From Mastigocoleus testarum BC008 (GTDB taxonomy: Bacteria; Cyanobacteriota; Cyanobacteriia; Cyanobacteriales; Nostocaceae), in NCBI RefSeq assembly GCF_001456025.1, contig NZ_LMTZ01000089.1, positions 18,399 through 82,398 of the forward strand: a stretch of 64,000 bases of DNA, in the 5' to 3' direction. Shown in pieces: positions 18,274-27,198 of this stretch (position 1 is the first letter of the stretch; each line of letters opens with the position of its first letter). The translations under genes were made by a program, and so were the position numbers. The notes under the pieces are model-generated. The model was not told the origin of the DNA and did not search any database. It saw only the letters and a list, made by a program, of their open reading frames with translations.

Positions 18274-19074
18274 TTATGTTAGTAAATTCACTTTGTCACC
18301 TACTCGAATAATTTGATTTTCAGTTCCTAAACTCGCCAATCTGGTATTCACGGTGAGTTTATAAAAATGGTCGAAACGGGATGTTGTTACCCATTGAGGC
18401 AAAGTTTCTTGGCGCTTAGTAATAAATATTTTTTGGAATTTGGGATGAGTTTTACCTGTAACAGCATCTCTAGCGAAAACGATACAACGCTGACAGGGAT
18501 TAACTCCTAAAAAATTCAGATTCCCAATTTGAAATGGAACAACATCCCCTGTTTCCGAAAATAATCTATCTTCCCAAAAAGCTGGAATCCCATCAATTTC
18601 GATGGTACTGCGCAATTGACGACGTACGTCATTTTCATCTAAATGAGAATACCAAGAAGCTACTTCTTTTAGGGTTCCATTACTAACTATTGTTGGACCA
18701 GTTGACACAGTATCGTCAGGGAAACCTGTCAATAAGTTTTGCCTCACTTTGACTGTAAAACCAAAAAAACTACTTAGCCACCCTTCTAAAGCAGGTTTTT
18801 CTGCTTCTAAATTAAAGCTTTGTTCTTCATCACTCCCTTGGATTTGTAAAGAAATAACTTTAGATTCCAAAATAAATTTTGTCCGTAACTGATGAACCTT
18901 GGGATTGCGCTTACCATTGACAAACTTACCTTGTTCGTCAAACATTGCAAATTCCCGATCGCCTTGAAGTGCACCACTCGGAAGAACGGATGCTTCCTTA
19001 ACTTCAACTCCATCAAGGGATTTGATCGGATAGATGCAAATCTTGCTTACAGTAGGCATACTCGAGGGCTTCAT
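18274..19074 (-). CDS. MOSC-domain protein (YcbX/mARC-like)
   Basis: 266 residues. The N-terminal beta-barrel (MOSC_N) begins with ICIYPIKSLDGVEVKEASVLPSGALQGDREFAMFD. The MOSC domain carries the conserved cysteine in GVNPCQRCIVFARDAVTGK. Homologues are molybdenum-cofactor proteins that reduce N-hydroxylated compounds or carry sulfur. No ferredoxin domain is fused at the C-terminus, unlike E. coli YcbX. It is the first of four minus-strand genes and lies divergent to the MocR-type regulator, 171 bases away. Confidence 0.9.
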   Translation of the reverse strand: MKPSSMPTVSKICIYPIKSLDGVEVKEASVLPSGALQGDREFAMFDEQGKFVNGKRNPKVHQLRTKFILESKVISLQIQGSDEEQSFNLEAEKPALEGWLSSFFGFTVKVRQNLLTGFPDDTVSTGPTIVSNGTLKEVASWYSHLDENDVRRQLRSTIEIDGIPAFWEDRLFSETGDVVPFQIGNLNFLGVNPCQRCIVFARDAVTGKTHPKFQKIFITKRQETLPQWVTTSRFDHFYKLTVNTRLASLGTENQIIRVGDKVNLLT

Positions 19075-19245
19075 AAAAGCTCAAAATTACTAACATTACT
19101 TTTTAGTTCACTTTAACTTTATTGGTATCTATACAGAATAAGTTAATTTCCTTATTGGTTTGTTACAAGAGCCAATTTTGTTTTTTAGTGCCAGTCCACT
19201 TTGCTTTAATAGTTAATAGCGAGGAAACAGAAAAATAAATCAAAA

Positions 19246-20736
19246 ATGGGAAATATGGAGGTGGCAATCGCACTTGATAGCAGTTCTTCAAAACCGCTAT
19301 ACCAGCAAATTTATGAGGAACTGCGTCAAGCAATTCTTAAGGGAAGACTACCTCCTGGAAGCCAGATCCCCTCCACAAGGTCTCTATCTAAATCTTTAGG
19401 AATTTCTCGTTTTACTATCACCCAAAGCTACGAGCAGCTCAATAGTGAAGGTTATTTAGAAACTATTGTTGGTAGCGGCACTTTTGTTTGCAAGCAACTA
19501 CCCGATGAACTGCTGCACTCAACTCCGATTGAATCTTTTAGTAAAGTTATCCAGAATCCAATTAAATTATCCCGCTATGGTAGAATTTTAATCTATGCTG
19601 ATAATGTTGCAAAAATCGATGATTCTCCACTGACAATCAAATTCCGCTTTGGGCGTCCAGCTTTTGACCAATTCCCTATCGAATTATGGCGTAGATTACT
19701 ATCGCGTTACTGTAGTGCTGACCAAAATTGGTTGGACTATTCAATAGACCCTTTGGGCTATAGACCTTTAAGGGAACAAATTGCTAATTATTTATCGCGC
19801 TCCCGTGCTGTGAATTGTGAACCAGACCGGATACTGATTACCAATGGTACACAGCAAGCACTTGACCTAATTCTACGTTTGTTAATCGAACCGGAAGAGA
19901 TTATTGCCATAGAAGATCCTGGTTATTTAAGTGCAAGATTAATATTCCAAACCCACGGTGCTCACATTTTACCAATTGGCGTCGATGAGTCTGGTTTAAT
20001 CGTTGAACAAATACAAAAATTGACATCATCAAATATTCGGCTAGTTTATGTTACCCCTTCCCATCAATTTCCCACCGGCGCAGTTTTATCCCTATCCCGA
20101 CGTTTACAACTATTGGCTTGGGCACAACAGAACGGTACCCTAATCATTGAAGATGATTATGATAGCGAATATCGCTACAATGGACGACCAATCCCCGCAT
20201 TGCAAGGATTGGACAGAGGTTCTTGTGTACTTTATGTGGGAACATTCTCCAAGGTTCTTTTTCCTTCTTTACGGATAGGGTATCTAGTTTTACCAAAGAG
20301 CTTAGTCTCTATATTTACCCGTGCTAAATGGTTGAGCGGTCGTCACTTACCAATCCTGGAACAACAAGTACTTGCAGAGTTTATTAAAGCCGGACATCTA
20401 GAAAGACATATTCGAAAAATGCGATCGCTATATGACCAACGTCGCCAAACTTTAGTCCAAGCATTGAAGGATTATTTTGGCAAAAGAGCAACAATTTTAG
20501 GAGATCAAGCTGGGATCCATCTTATGGTCTGCTTACAAACAGATTTAAGGGACGAAGAAATAATTCACCGTGCAGCAGAAGTCAATGTGGAAATGACACC
20601 TGCGAGCCCCAATTACCTAAATCTAGACTCAAAAGGTAACAATTCCAGAGGTGAATTTATCTTTGGTTATGGAGAATTAACTAAGCAACAACTTCAAGAA
20701 GGTATTCGCAGATTAGCTAAAATTCTCATCACTTAA
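19246..20736 (+). CDS. MocR/PdxR-type transcriptional regulator (GntR + aminotransferase)
   Basis: 496 residues: an N-terminal GntR winged helix (LYQQIYEELRQAILKGRL and PSTRSLSKSLGISRFT, about 14-75), then a full class I aminotransferase fold. The predicted PLP lysine is K336 in YVGTFSKVLFPSLRIGY. ITNGTQQALDLI and IIEDDYDSEYRY are the usual PLP-site segments. MocR proteins sense PLP or PLP-adducts and control nearby genes. PdxR members regulate vitamin B6 synthesis. Its divergent partner operon (MOSC, two GNATs, PPOX) is the likely target. ATG at 19255 is an alternative start. Confidence 0.9.
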   Translation: MGNMEVAIALDSSSSKPLYQQIYEELRQAILKGRLPPGSQIPSTRSLSKSLGISRFTITQSYEQLNSEGYLETIVGSGTFVCKQLPDELLHSTPIESFSKVIQNPIKLSRYGRILIYADNVAKIDDSPLTIKFRFGRPAFDQFPIELWRRLLSRYCSADQNWLDYSIDPLGYRPLREQIANYLSRSRAVNCEPDRILITNGTQQALDLILRLLIEPEEIIAIEDPGYLSARLIFQTHGAHILPIGVDESGLIVEQIQKLTSSNIRLVYVTPSHQFPTGAVLSLSRRLQLLAWAQQNGTLIIEDDYDSEYRYNGRPIPALQGLDRGSCVLYVGTFSKVLFPSLRIGYLVLPKSLVSIFTRAKWLSGRHLPILEQQVLAEFIKAGHLERHIRKMRSLYDQRRQTLVQALKDYFGKRATILGDQAGIHLMVCLQTDLRDEEIIHRAAEVNVEMTPASPNYLNLDSKGNNSRGEFIFGYGELTKQQLQEGIRRLAKILIT

Positions 20737-21160
20737 TGTTTCCATTTGTCTAAATTTTAGTAACTGGTTTAGTAACTGGTAAATAATAATACCATTTAAT
20801 AGGGTCGTGAGCCACAAATACTACGTAGTATTAAAAAAAATGCTACATCTTAAGATTTTGTATGATTTCCCGTAGTCTAAGTCTTAACCTCCTAATTAAA
20901 AGCTTTTTATCGAACTTGCTTATCCGGAAAATTTGGGGGAAATCTCTAATTATGAGGTTTTATTTAAGAATATTTATAAATGCCGGATGTTTATAAGTTT
21001 GTATAGAAAAGATTGACTAGGAATATGATGTTCGGTCGATTCAGTTACCTATCATTTTGTAGAACCCCACCCCAAGAGTATTTAAATTTTCCTCCCCGAT
21101 TTTTGGGAGGCTTATTGGGGAGGGGTTTCTTCGTTGATGGGTATCATCTGACTGAATGGT
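20737..21160. other. Intergenic region with a nested hairpin before the hydrolase gene
   Basis: 424 bases. AACCCCACCCC at 21063-21073 can pair with GGGGAGGGGTT at 21117-21127 with one mismatch, enclosing CCTCCC (21091-21096) with GGGAGG (21105-21110). The structure ends 33 bases before the start of the next gene. It may be a terminator of the regulator gene or a leader structure. The rest is AT-rich and unassigned. Confidence 0.45.
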
Positions 21161-22168
21161 GTGAGGACAACAACTAGACGTTATTACAGGAACCTGTCAG
21201 GAAACACAACTGTGGCAAACACGTTAAAATTTTACTTTTTTCGTCGCAAACAGCTACTTATCTTTTTCGGATTTCTGATATTTATTTACACCTGTGCATG
21301 TTCATTTCTATTTGCACACCAACGGTACTTAATATTTCGCCCTAGCCCGGAACTTCAAACATTACCAAGTTCTCCGGAAGTTAAGAAAGTGCGCATACCA
21401 ATTACAAACTCTAAAAGTGAATATTTAAGTGGTTGGTGGTTCGATGCACCATTATCTGAGGAGAAAATCAATGTAGCTACAAATGAACCTGCAAAAAATG
21501 TAGTCACAAATGAACCTGCAAAAATAGTCAGATCGCCCAAAACGATATTGTATTTTTGTGGTGCTGCTGGTAATAAAAGTTTCCGTTCTCAGGTCAAAAA
21601 ATTTGAGGAGTTACGAAAATTAGGATTTTCGGTTTTGGTTATTGATTACCGGGGTTTTGGTGAAAGTGAAGGTAAACAATATCCTAATGAATCCCAGTTT
21701 TATCAAGATAGTCAAACAGCTTGGAATTACTTGGTAAAAAATCGAAATATTCAACCTAAAGATATTGTGATTTATGGAGAATCTTTGGGAGGAGCAATTG
21801 CGATAGATTTAGCAGTTAAACATCCTGAAGTGGGTGGACTAATTATCCAAAGCTCATTTACCTCAATGGCAAAAACAATCAAACATCATAATTTGTTCTC
21901 CTTGTTTCCCGTTGATTTATTGCTCACGCAACGATTTAACTCAATCTCCAAAGTCCCTTACTTAAAAGTACCTGTTTTATTTATCCATGGAACTGCTGAC
22001 ACTGTCGTCCCCTATCAGATGAGTAAAGAGCTACATGATGCAGCGCCAGTACCAAAAAAACTATTACTCATCCCCCAGGTCGGACACTTTGATGTTTACG
22101 AGAATAGTAGTACATCCTACTTGCGTGGAATCAAAAAATTTACAAAAGGTATAGAATCTCGCCAATAA
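21161..22168 (+). CDS. Membrane-anchored alpha/beta hydrolase
   Basis: 335 residues. A hydrophobic segment at about 30-48 is a membrane anchor or signal. The hydrolase part shows FCGAAGNKSF (oxyanion-hole region), YRGFGESEGK, the nucleophile elbow GESLGG (S208), FIHGTADTVVP with the acid, and VGHFDVYE with the catalytic His. This matches ABHD13/BEM46-like serine hydrolases. The substrate is unknown. The GTG at 21161 is the longest start. Near the N-terminal third there is a short internal duplication (TNEPAKN / TNEPAKI). A palindrome follows the gene. Confidence 0.85.
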   Translation: MRTTTRRYYRNLSGNTTVANTLKFYFFRRKQLLIFFGFLIFIYTCACSFLFAHQRYLIFRPSPELQTLPSSPEVKKVRIPITNSKSEYLSGWWFDAPLSEEKINVATNEPAKNVVTNEPAKIVRSPKTILYFCGAAGNKSFRSQVKKFEELRKLGFSVLVIDYRGFGESEGKQYPNESQFYQDSQTAWNYLVKNRNIQPKDIVIYGESLGGAIAIDLAVKHPEVGGLIIQSSFTSMAKTIKHHNLFSLFPVDLLLTQRFNSISKVPYLKVPVLFIHGTADTVVPYQMSKELHDAAPVPKKLLLIPQVGHFDVYENSSTSYLRGIKKFTKGIESRQ

Positions 22169-22490
22169 AAATAGCTTATCTGCGTAATGTAAAACAGCTT
22201 ATGTAAAACAGAATTTGAGAAAAAATCATAAAAACTTTTGACACTATATAAGTTCTATGATTTGGAACGTCGACCTTTCTCACGAGTCAATTATACTTAT
22301 AGAGTCAAACTTGTAGAGCAAATCTCCCATTCTAGAGACGCGTCACAGCATGACTCGGAGGTCATCATTTTGCGTCTCTAGAAGCGATTGAGAACCTCAA
22401 AAAAGAAAGCTAAATTTAGTAGATACGTACTTAATTGAGGTTTATTTAACTAGAAAAACTTAGCTAGAAAAGATTTGACTAGAAAAAGAT
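22169..22490. other. Convergent spacer with palindrome and A-rich repeats
   Basis: This 322-base spacer separates two convergent genes. It holds the inverted repeat at 22331-22382 and, next to the linker gene, four copies of CTAGAAAA spaced 14-16 bases apart (about 22451-22503, running into the linker stop codon). Nothing codes. Confidence 0.6.
22331..22382. terminator. Long inverted repeat, likely bidirectional terminator or repeat element
   Basis: TCTAGAGACGC at 22331-22341 is the perfect complement of GCGTCTCTAGA at 22372-22382. ATGAC (22350-22354) with GTCAT (22361-22365) makes an inner stem. It lies between convergent genes. The GAGACGCGTCACAGCATGACTC-like core resembles dispersed palindromes of Nostoc-type genomes. 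Confidence 0.55.
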
Positions 22491-24257
22491 CTAACTAGAA
22501 AAAACCCGACCGCGCCATTTATTCAGGCGAGCTTCACCAATAGTAGCAAAACGACGAGCATCAGCAATTTGTGCTTCTAATGAATTAATTTCAGTTTTTT
22601 GGACTTCTAATTGCTGTTGTAAGGACAGGTTATCTTTGTTGCTATCCCCAATAGCAGCAGATTGCCAGCTACTATTAAGTTGTGCTGCACCAATAGTTGC
22701 AAATGGACTCAGTTCGGAAAGTTGAGCTTTTAAAGCACTTATTTGTTTTTCTTGCTCTTCTATTTTTTGCTGTAATTCTCTTTCTTCTTGCAGACGTTGT
22801 GCTGCATACAAATTAATTTTCGCTGCTGAATCTGCTTTAGGTTTGAACACCTTCGCCAAAATAGCATCAACATCGCTGACTTTTTGCTTACCAAAGGGAG
22901 TATTGCGAATTAATGATCGTATTAATCGAGGTTTATTAGGAGAAGTAAGTTCTTTATCACTACTAGAATTACTACGCAACAGTTGGAACATATTGGTAAA
23001 ACCAATCATTGTTTTACCTGGTTCGGAATTGTAACCCCGGTAAAAAGGTACTATGTTCTCCCCAAAGGCGTTGATATACTCGTCGCTATCGATGTAAGAA
23101 TCTATATCCGCCTCAAAACCTTCTGAATCTAAAATTGCACTATGAAATTTCATTTCATCATAACTACCTGGTGCGCGACCAAGTAAATGTTTAAAATTCA
23201 ATTCAATTGCTCGATAGCGATAACAGTTGTCAAAAAAGCGCGATCGATACAATTCTGATTTAGCTACTTGACGAACAAATTCTCGCACGCTGCTAAAGCC
23301 ATTTCTAAGTTGAGATTCTGGAACTACAAGTCTCTCACTTTCCATCACATAAGCGTTACCTAATACTTGACGGTATACTGCCTGAATGACTATTTCAATA
23401 TCATCAGGCGAATCACCAGATATAAATTCTATTGGTTCTGTCCTTTGAAAAGCTTGATATTGTTGTTGTCTAATTTCATCTTCCACCAGAACTGTTGAGT
23501 TTTCTTTTTTGCTGGTAGCTATTGATAAAGTTTTTTGCTGGTTAAGCTTGAGAATATCAGCTACTAGTTTGTTGATATCTGTAAGTTGAGGATAAGTAGA
23601 AGGACCAGTTAGAGGAATAACAGTTAATGGACTGTTGGTCATCAGGGATTTATTTAAACCTGAGTAAGTAGCTAATACGCTGGATTTATCACTGCTAGCA
23701 TTACCCTTAAGTAACTGGAAAAGGTGACCAAATCCCAATATATTTCTTCCTGATTGGGTTTTATAACCCCGATAATAGGGAACTGTATTTTCACCAAAGC
23801 ACTTACTGTACTCTTCACTATCAAGATAAGAATCAATTTCGGCTTCAACGCCAGATTCCTGTAACAATCTGATGTGATACTGCATTTCAGCATGATCGTT
23901 AGGTGCGCGACCAAGTAAATGCTTACAATTGAGTTCTATAAAGCGATAACGAGGATAATTATCAAAAAAGCGCGAACTGTATAACTCTGATTTAGCTATT
24001 TGACGGACAAATTCACGTACAGTTATCTCACCATTTTTTAATTGTGATTCCGGAACTTTAAGCCGTTCGCTTTCCATAATGTGGGCATTACCCAAAACTT
24101 GCTTGTATACTGCACGAATTAAGGTTTCAAATTCCGTTTCTGAGTACCCTGTTCTATATTCTAATGGTTCTAAGTCTTCAAAAAAACCAATACCTAATTT
24201 TGAGGCGCGACCGATCGCAGGATTGATAAAAGTACTTACCATTGAAACTATCTCCAA
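22491..24257 (-). CDS. Two-domain phycobilisome rod linker with coiled-coil tail
   Basis: 588 residues with two complete linker (Pfam PBS_linker_poly type) domains at about 35-185 and 280-428. Both have VYKQVLGNA/VYRQVLGNA, MESERL..PESQL, VREFVRQ.AKSELY, HLLGRAP and ID.SEEY/IDSDEY motifs. A spacer (about 190-275) separates them. The C-terminal 470-588 is Glu/Gln-rich coiled coil with two copies of FATIG-x-A-x-LN, ending LNKWRGRVFSS. No chromophore-binding domain of ApcE type is present. The second Met (residue 6) gives a CpeC-like N-terminus and may be the true start. It probably ties two phycobiliprotein hexamers or rods together. It is the last gene of the cpe cluster. Confidence 0.85.
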   Translation of the reverse strand: MEIVSMVSTFINPAIGRASKLGIGFFEDLEPLEYRTGYSETEFETLIRAVYKQVLGNAHIMESERLKVPESQLKNGEITVREFVRQIAKSELYSSRFFDNYPRYRFIELNCKHLLGRAPNDHAEMQYHIRLLQESGVEAEIDSYLDSEEYSKCFGENTVPYYRGYKTQSGRNILGFGHLFQLLKGNASSDKSSVLATYSGLNKSLMTNSPLTVIPLTGPSTYPQLTDINKLVADILKLNQQKTLSIATSKKENSTVLVEDEIRQQQYQAFQRTEPIEFISGDSPDDIEIVIQAVYRQVLGNAYVMESERLVVPESQLRNGFSSVREFVRQVAKSELYRSRFFDNCYRYRAIELNFKHLLGRAPGSYDEMKFHSAILDSEGFEADIDSYIDSDEYINAFGENIVPFYRGYNSEPGKTMIGFTNMFQLLRSNSSSDKELTSPNKPRLIRSLIRNTPFGKQKVSDVDAILAKVFKPKADSAAKINLYAAQRLQEERELQQKIEEQEKQISALKAQLSELSPFATIGAAQLNSSWQSAAIGDSNKDNLSLQQQLEVQKTEINSLEAQIADARRFATIGEARLNKWRGRVFSS

Positions 24258-24673
24258 AAATCTTTTAATTTAAAGTTCGGCCTTCAAATATCTATTATTT
24301 ATGTATCAATTTTTAGTTTTTTAATTAGTTAAAATTTCTAACAATATAATTTTTTAGTGGAAAAATTAGCTTTTATTATTTTTTTATTTCAAATCAAAAA
24401 TAGCCAATTTCCACAAACAGCTTAGTCTCAAAAGTCATCCTAAACACTTTAGGTATATTTATATCTAAAAGAGGAATAATATAAATTATCTTCTGCCTGG
24501 AAGTAGAAAAATATTAATTTATATTAATTTCATAAATTATTGGATTTTATTCGTAAGTGTTGGGGCAAAAAATTAAATCAAATTACATCTTAAATAATCA
24601 AATAGTTATCAATTAAAATTACGACAAACTAAATTAATTAAAACCGAATTTTTTAGATATAACTTGAATTAAA
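24258..24673. other. Spacer between cpeR-like and two-domain linker genes
   Basis: 416 strongly AT-rich bases without an ORF. The length suggests that the downstream linker gene has its own promoter, although none could be assigned. Confidence 0.4.
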
Positions 24674-25006
24674 TCATCCACGTTCGTCAAATCGAGTATA
24701 GAAAGCACCATACTTAATCCAATACTGTTTTAAATCGTGATGGGGAGTATGCAAACTAGCTTTTGCTTGATATAAAATCACTTGGCGGTGATTTCCCATC
24801 CAAATTTTGTTAATTGGTTCTACAGATATTAAACTTCCTCCTAGAGAGGTTACGCATTCTGTAAATCTTTCAACAGTACTGTATTCAACTGTCTGAAAAA
24901 TAAAAAAATTACCGGAACAAATTAAGTGGCGACTACGAATCCAACATCGCATCTTTTTTTCAGCCAGTGGCGGTAACATTTTAGGTTGTTCTGAATGTAA
25001 ATACAT
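24674..25006 (-). CDS. cpeR: CpeR-family phycoerythrin regulator
   Basis: 110 residues. The core PPLAEKKMRCWIRSRHLICSGN, then VEPINKIWMGNHRQVILYQA and a C-terminal QYWIKYGAFYTRF segment, matches my recollection of CpeR, the activator needed for phycoerythrin (cpeBA) expression. In Fremyella diplosiphon it is encoded at the end of cpeCDESTR. The position downstream of cpeCDE supports this. The Met at residue 10 (MLPPLAEKK) is a likely alternative start, closer to the family N-terminus. The call rests on memory of the family plus context. Confidence 0.75.
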   Translation of the reverse strand: MYLHSEQPKMLPPLAEKKMRCWIRSRHLICSGNFFIFQTVEYSTVERFTECVTSLGGSLISVEPINKIWMGNHRQVILYQAKASLHTPHHDLKQYWIKYGAFYTRFDERG

Positions 25007-25683
25007 GATTGCTAGGAACTCGCGTCAGGTACTTTCAAAGTAAAACTGGCTGGTGATTTTTCAGACTTAAAAGTTCTGTTATTTGAGCCCCATATTTATT
25101 TCCCTACTTTAATTTTAAACCTTAAATTTTGGGTTTAGGCTTAAAATGTAAACTTAAAATTCTAAGCTTGAGGGTAACGGGGTAAAGATATTCTATTTAC
25201 TTTAATCCGATTGAATTTAAGCTTATTGATTTAAATTACTGTAATGTTGTAATCTGACTTTACCAATTTTAGAAAATTGGTAAATAACGAATTTTTCTCT
25301 CCACTTTCGATCAACAAATAATTTTCTCCGGTCCAAAATTATAAGATTTACAAATTTTTAATACTGTTACTTCATCAACAGTAAATATCTAAAATATTAA
25401 TTCTAGAAAGTGCTGATTTAAAAGAAGTAAATTTCAAAGTCAGTAAATCTCAAATAACAAGCATGACAGAGTAATCGCTACTGTACGAAGCAACTTGTCA
25501 GAAATTTCGTAATTTTGGTTACAAAAGTGCTGATCGCAAAAAGTTATAATTTTAAAGGATTCCTTGGCAAAAGGTTATATGATATAGCCTCCAGCCAAGG
25601 CAAGGTTTAGATAGTATAGGAATTGACCCATACACCCAACCGTGTATTTTATGTTAAATTTCTGTACCTTTCTAGATAGAGCT
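25007..25683. other. Long spacer upstream of cpeR-like gene
   Basis: 677 AT-rich bases with no ORF of note. It is where cpeS and cpeT lie in the F. diplosiphon operon, and I see no remnant of them. The hairpin at 25562-25600 occupies the end nearest the small linker gene. Confidence 0.5.
25562..25600 (-). terminator. Hairpin downstream of the CpcD-like linker
   Basis: CCTTGGC (25562-25568) pairs perfectly with GCCAAGG (25594-25600). The interior AGGTTATAT/ATATAGCCT forms a second 9-base stem with one wobble. It follows the stop of the small linker gene by 84 bases on the minus strand. It would reduce readthrough into the cpeR-like gene. Confidence 0.5.
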
Positions 25684-25914
25684 TCATTCAGATTCTGTTG
25701 CTCCAACAGATGAAGTTGCTCTAATGCTAACAATCTTCTGACCCATACGGATGATTTGCCGCACTTTTTCAGGCATTCGATTATAAGGAACTTTGAGAGT
25801 ATAATTACTTTTACGCACTAGATAATTCAACGCACCAGTTACTTCAATGATGATGATGCGACTATTATAATCACTTAAGTCGGCAGTACCAGTGGTTAGT
25901 ATACCAGACATCAA
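25684..25914 (-). CDS. Small CpcD-like rod-capping linker
   Basis: 76 residues. The core IIIIEVTGALNYLVRKSNYTLKVPYNRMPEKVRQIIRMGQKIVSI is a stand-alone CpcD-type linker domain (PF01383 type), ending in the usual RMGGKIVSI-like motif. CpcD caps phycocyanin rods. This member sits directly behind cpeE in a phycoerythrin cluster, so it may cap the phycoerythrin end of rods. Spacing from cpeE is 272 bases. The first two residues are both Met, and either may be the start. Confidence 0.85.
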   Translation of the reverse strand: MMSGILTTGTADLSDYNSRIIIIEVTGALNYLVRKSNYTLKVPYNRMPEKVRQIIRMGQKIVSIRATSSVGATESE

Positions 25915-26186
25915 ATCGCCTCAAAATAACATTTATTTTTCTTAAGTCTTAGCATCAAGTGCTACAGTATTTCTCCTCATCTACTGAGGGGATACAAGTT
26001 AAAGACAAAGAAAAAATTAAAATGACGATGTTTGAAGAATTACATGTATTCTCTAAGCAAGAAGCAAGTGCAATCTGAATTATCCTCGCTTTAAGAAGAA
26101 AATGCAGAAATTACTTTGGGTAAGTTTTGAGCATTCTCAAAGTTTTCCCCTCAAGATTCCTAATTAGCAATCTAAAACTTCACAAA

Positions 26187-26948
26187 CTAAGCAACCTCAG
26201 CAATGCTGACGATTTTCCCACCCATTTTGTGAATATTTTGAATCTTCTCGGACATGCGAGTATAATCTACCACGTATTCCATTTTACTCAAGCGAGGTCT
26301 TGGACCCACAGCACTCTTGGAAACCTTAATCAAGAAGCGTTTACCAGTGTTGCTGACAGCGCCAGAAGCTCCACTCGGAGCCTTAATAGCTGTTGATAAA
26401 TTACTACCTAAAGACGTAATTAATTTTGCTTTTGTGTCGCGGTCGCTACTAGCCATTCCCCTTGCCAAAGCAAATGTGCGGTTAAATGCAATATTCTTTA
26501 CACCTGTTTGAGTACTAGTACTACGAAGATAAGGAACTACATTTTCGCCAAAATTTAGCTGATATTCATCGCTATCGATATAAGAATTAATTTCGGCATC
26601 ATATCCATGTTCGTTATAAATACAAACATGTTCAGAAATTTCCGATTGGTCTTGAGGTGCTCGACCAAGGAAATGCTTGAAGTTCAATTCAATAAATCTG
26701 TATTGAGAAGAAGAATTGAAAAACAAAGCTCTGTACAGTTCTGATTTACCTACAATGCGCACAAAATCGCGTACAGATATGGAACCATCTCGTAACAATG
26801 ACTCAGCACTACTGAGGCGCTGACCTTCCATTAAATGCTGATTGCCTAAGACCTGTTTATAAACAGTCCGAATAATTATTTGTAAATCGTCCTCATTTGC
26901 ATCTTGACGTAGTTCTGCTGCGGTAGAAGCTGTAGCCCAAAGTGACAT
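26187..26948 (-). CDS. cpeE: Phycoerythrin-associated rod linker CpeE
   Basis: 253 residues: linker domain (VYKQVLGNQHLMEGQRLSSAES to YIDSDEYQLNFGENVVPYLR, about 25-140) plus a C-terminal CpcD-like domain (KRFLIKVSKSAVGPRPR to MGGKIVSIAEVA). The N-terminus MSLWATASTAAELR agrees with CpeE proteins. It joins phycoerythrin hexamers in peripheral rods. It is third in the cpeCDE order, 250 bases after cpeD. Confidence 0.85.
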   Translation of the reverse strand: MSLWATASTAAELRQDANEDDLQIIIRTVYKQVLGNQHLMEGQRLSSAESLLRDGSISVRDFVRIVGKSELYRALFFNSSSQYRFIELNFKHFLGRAPQDQSEISEHVCIYNEHGYDAEINSYIDSDEYQLNFGENVVPYLRSTSTQTGVKNIAFNRTFALARGMASSDRDTKAKLITSLGSNLSTAIKAPSGASGAVSNTGKRFLIKVSKSAVGPRPRLSKMEYVVDYTRMSEKIQNIHKMGGKIVSIAEVA

Positions 26949-27198
26949 TCTTGATACTCCTCCAACGATAATAATTTGTTTTCAGATACAGATCTAGTTT
27001 AGACTAATATCTAATTTGATTTATATCTAATTTATTTTATACGTAGTATCTAACGTCCAGGAGCTAGGTGTCAAAAGTTACGACTGATAATTTACGATCT
27101 ATTAATAGACGATCTGTGATGTGGGTTTTTGTAATTTCCCAATCTACGAATTAAAAGCCTCAACTTCTCACTCCTAACTCCTGATTTTGTTTTAAGAC

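Noticed and set aside
26127..26396. 89-codon plus-strand ORF over the cpeE 3' end
   Set aside because: It lies opposite a clear cpeE reading frame and has no family resemblance. It is a shadow frame.
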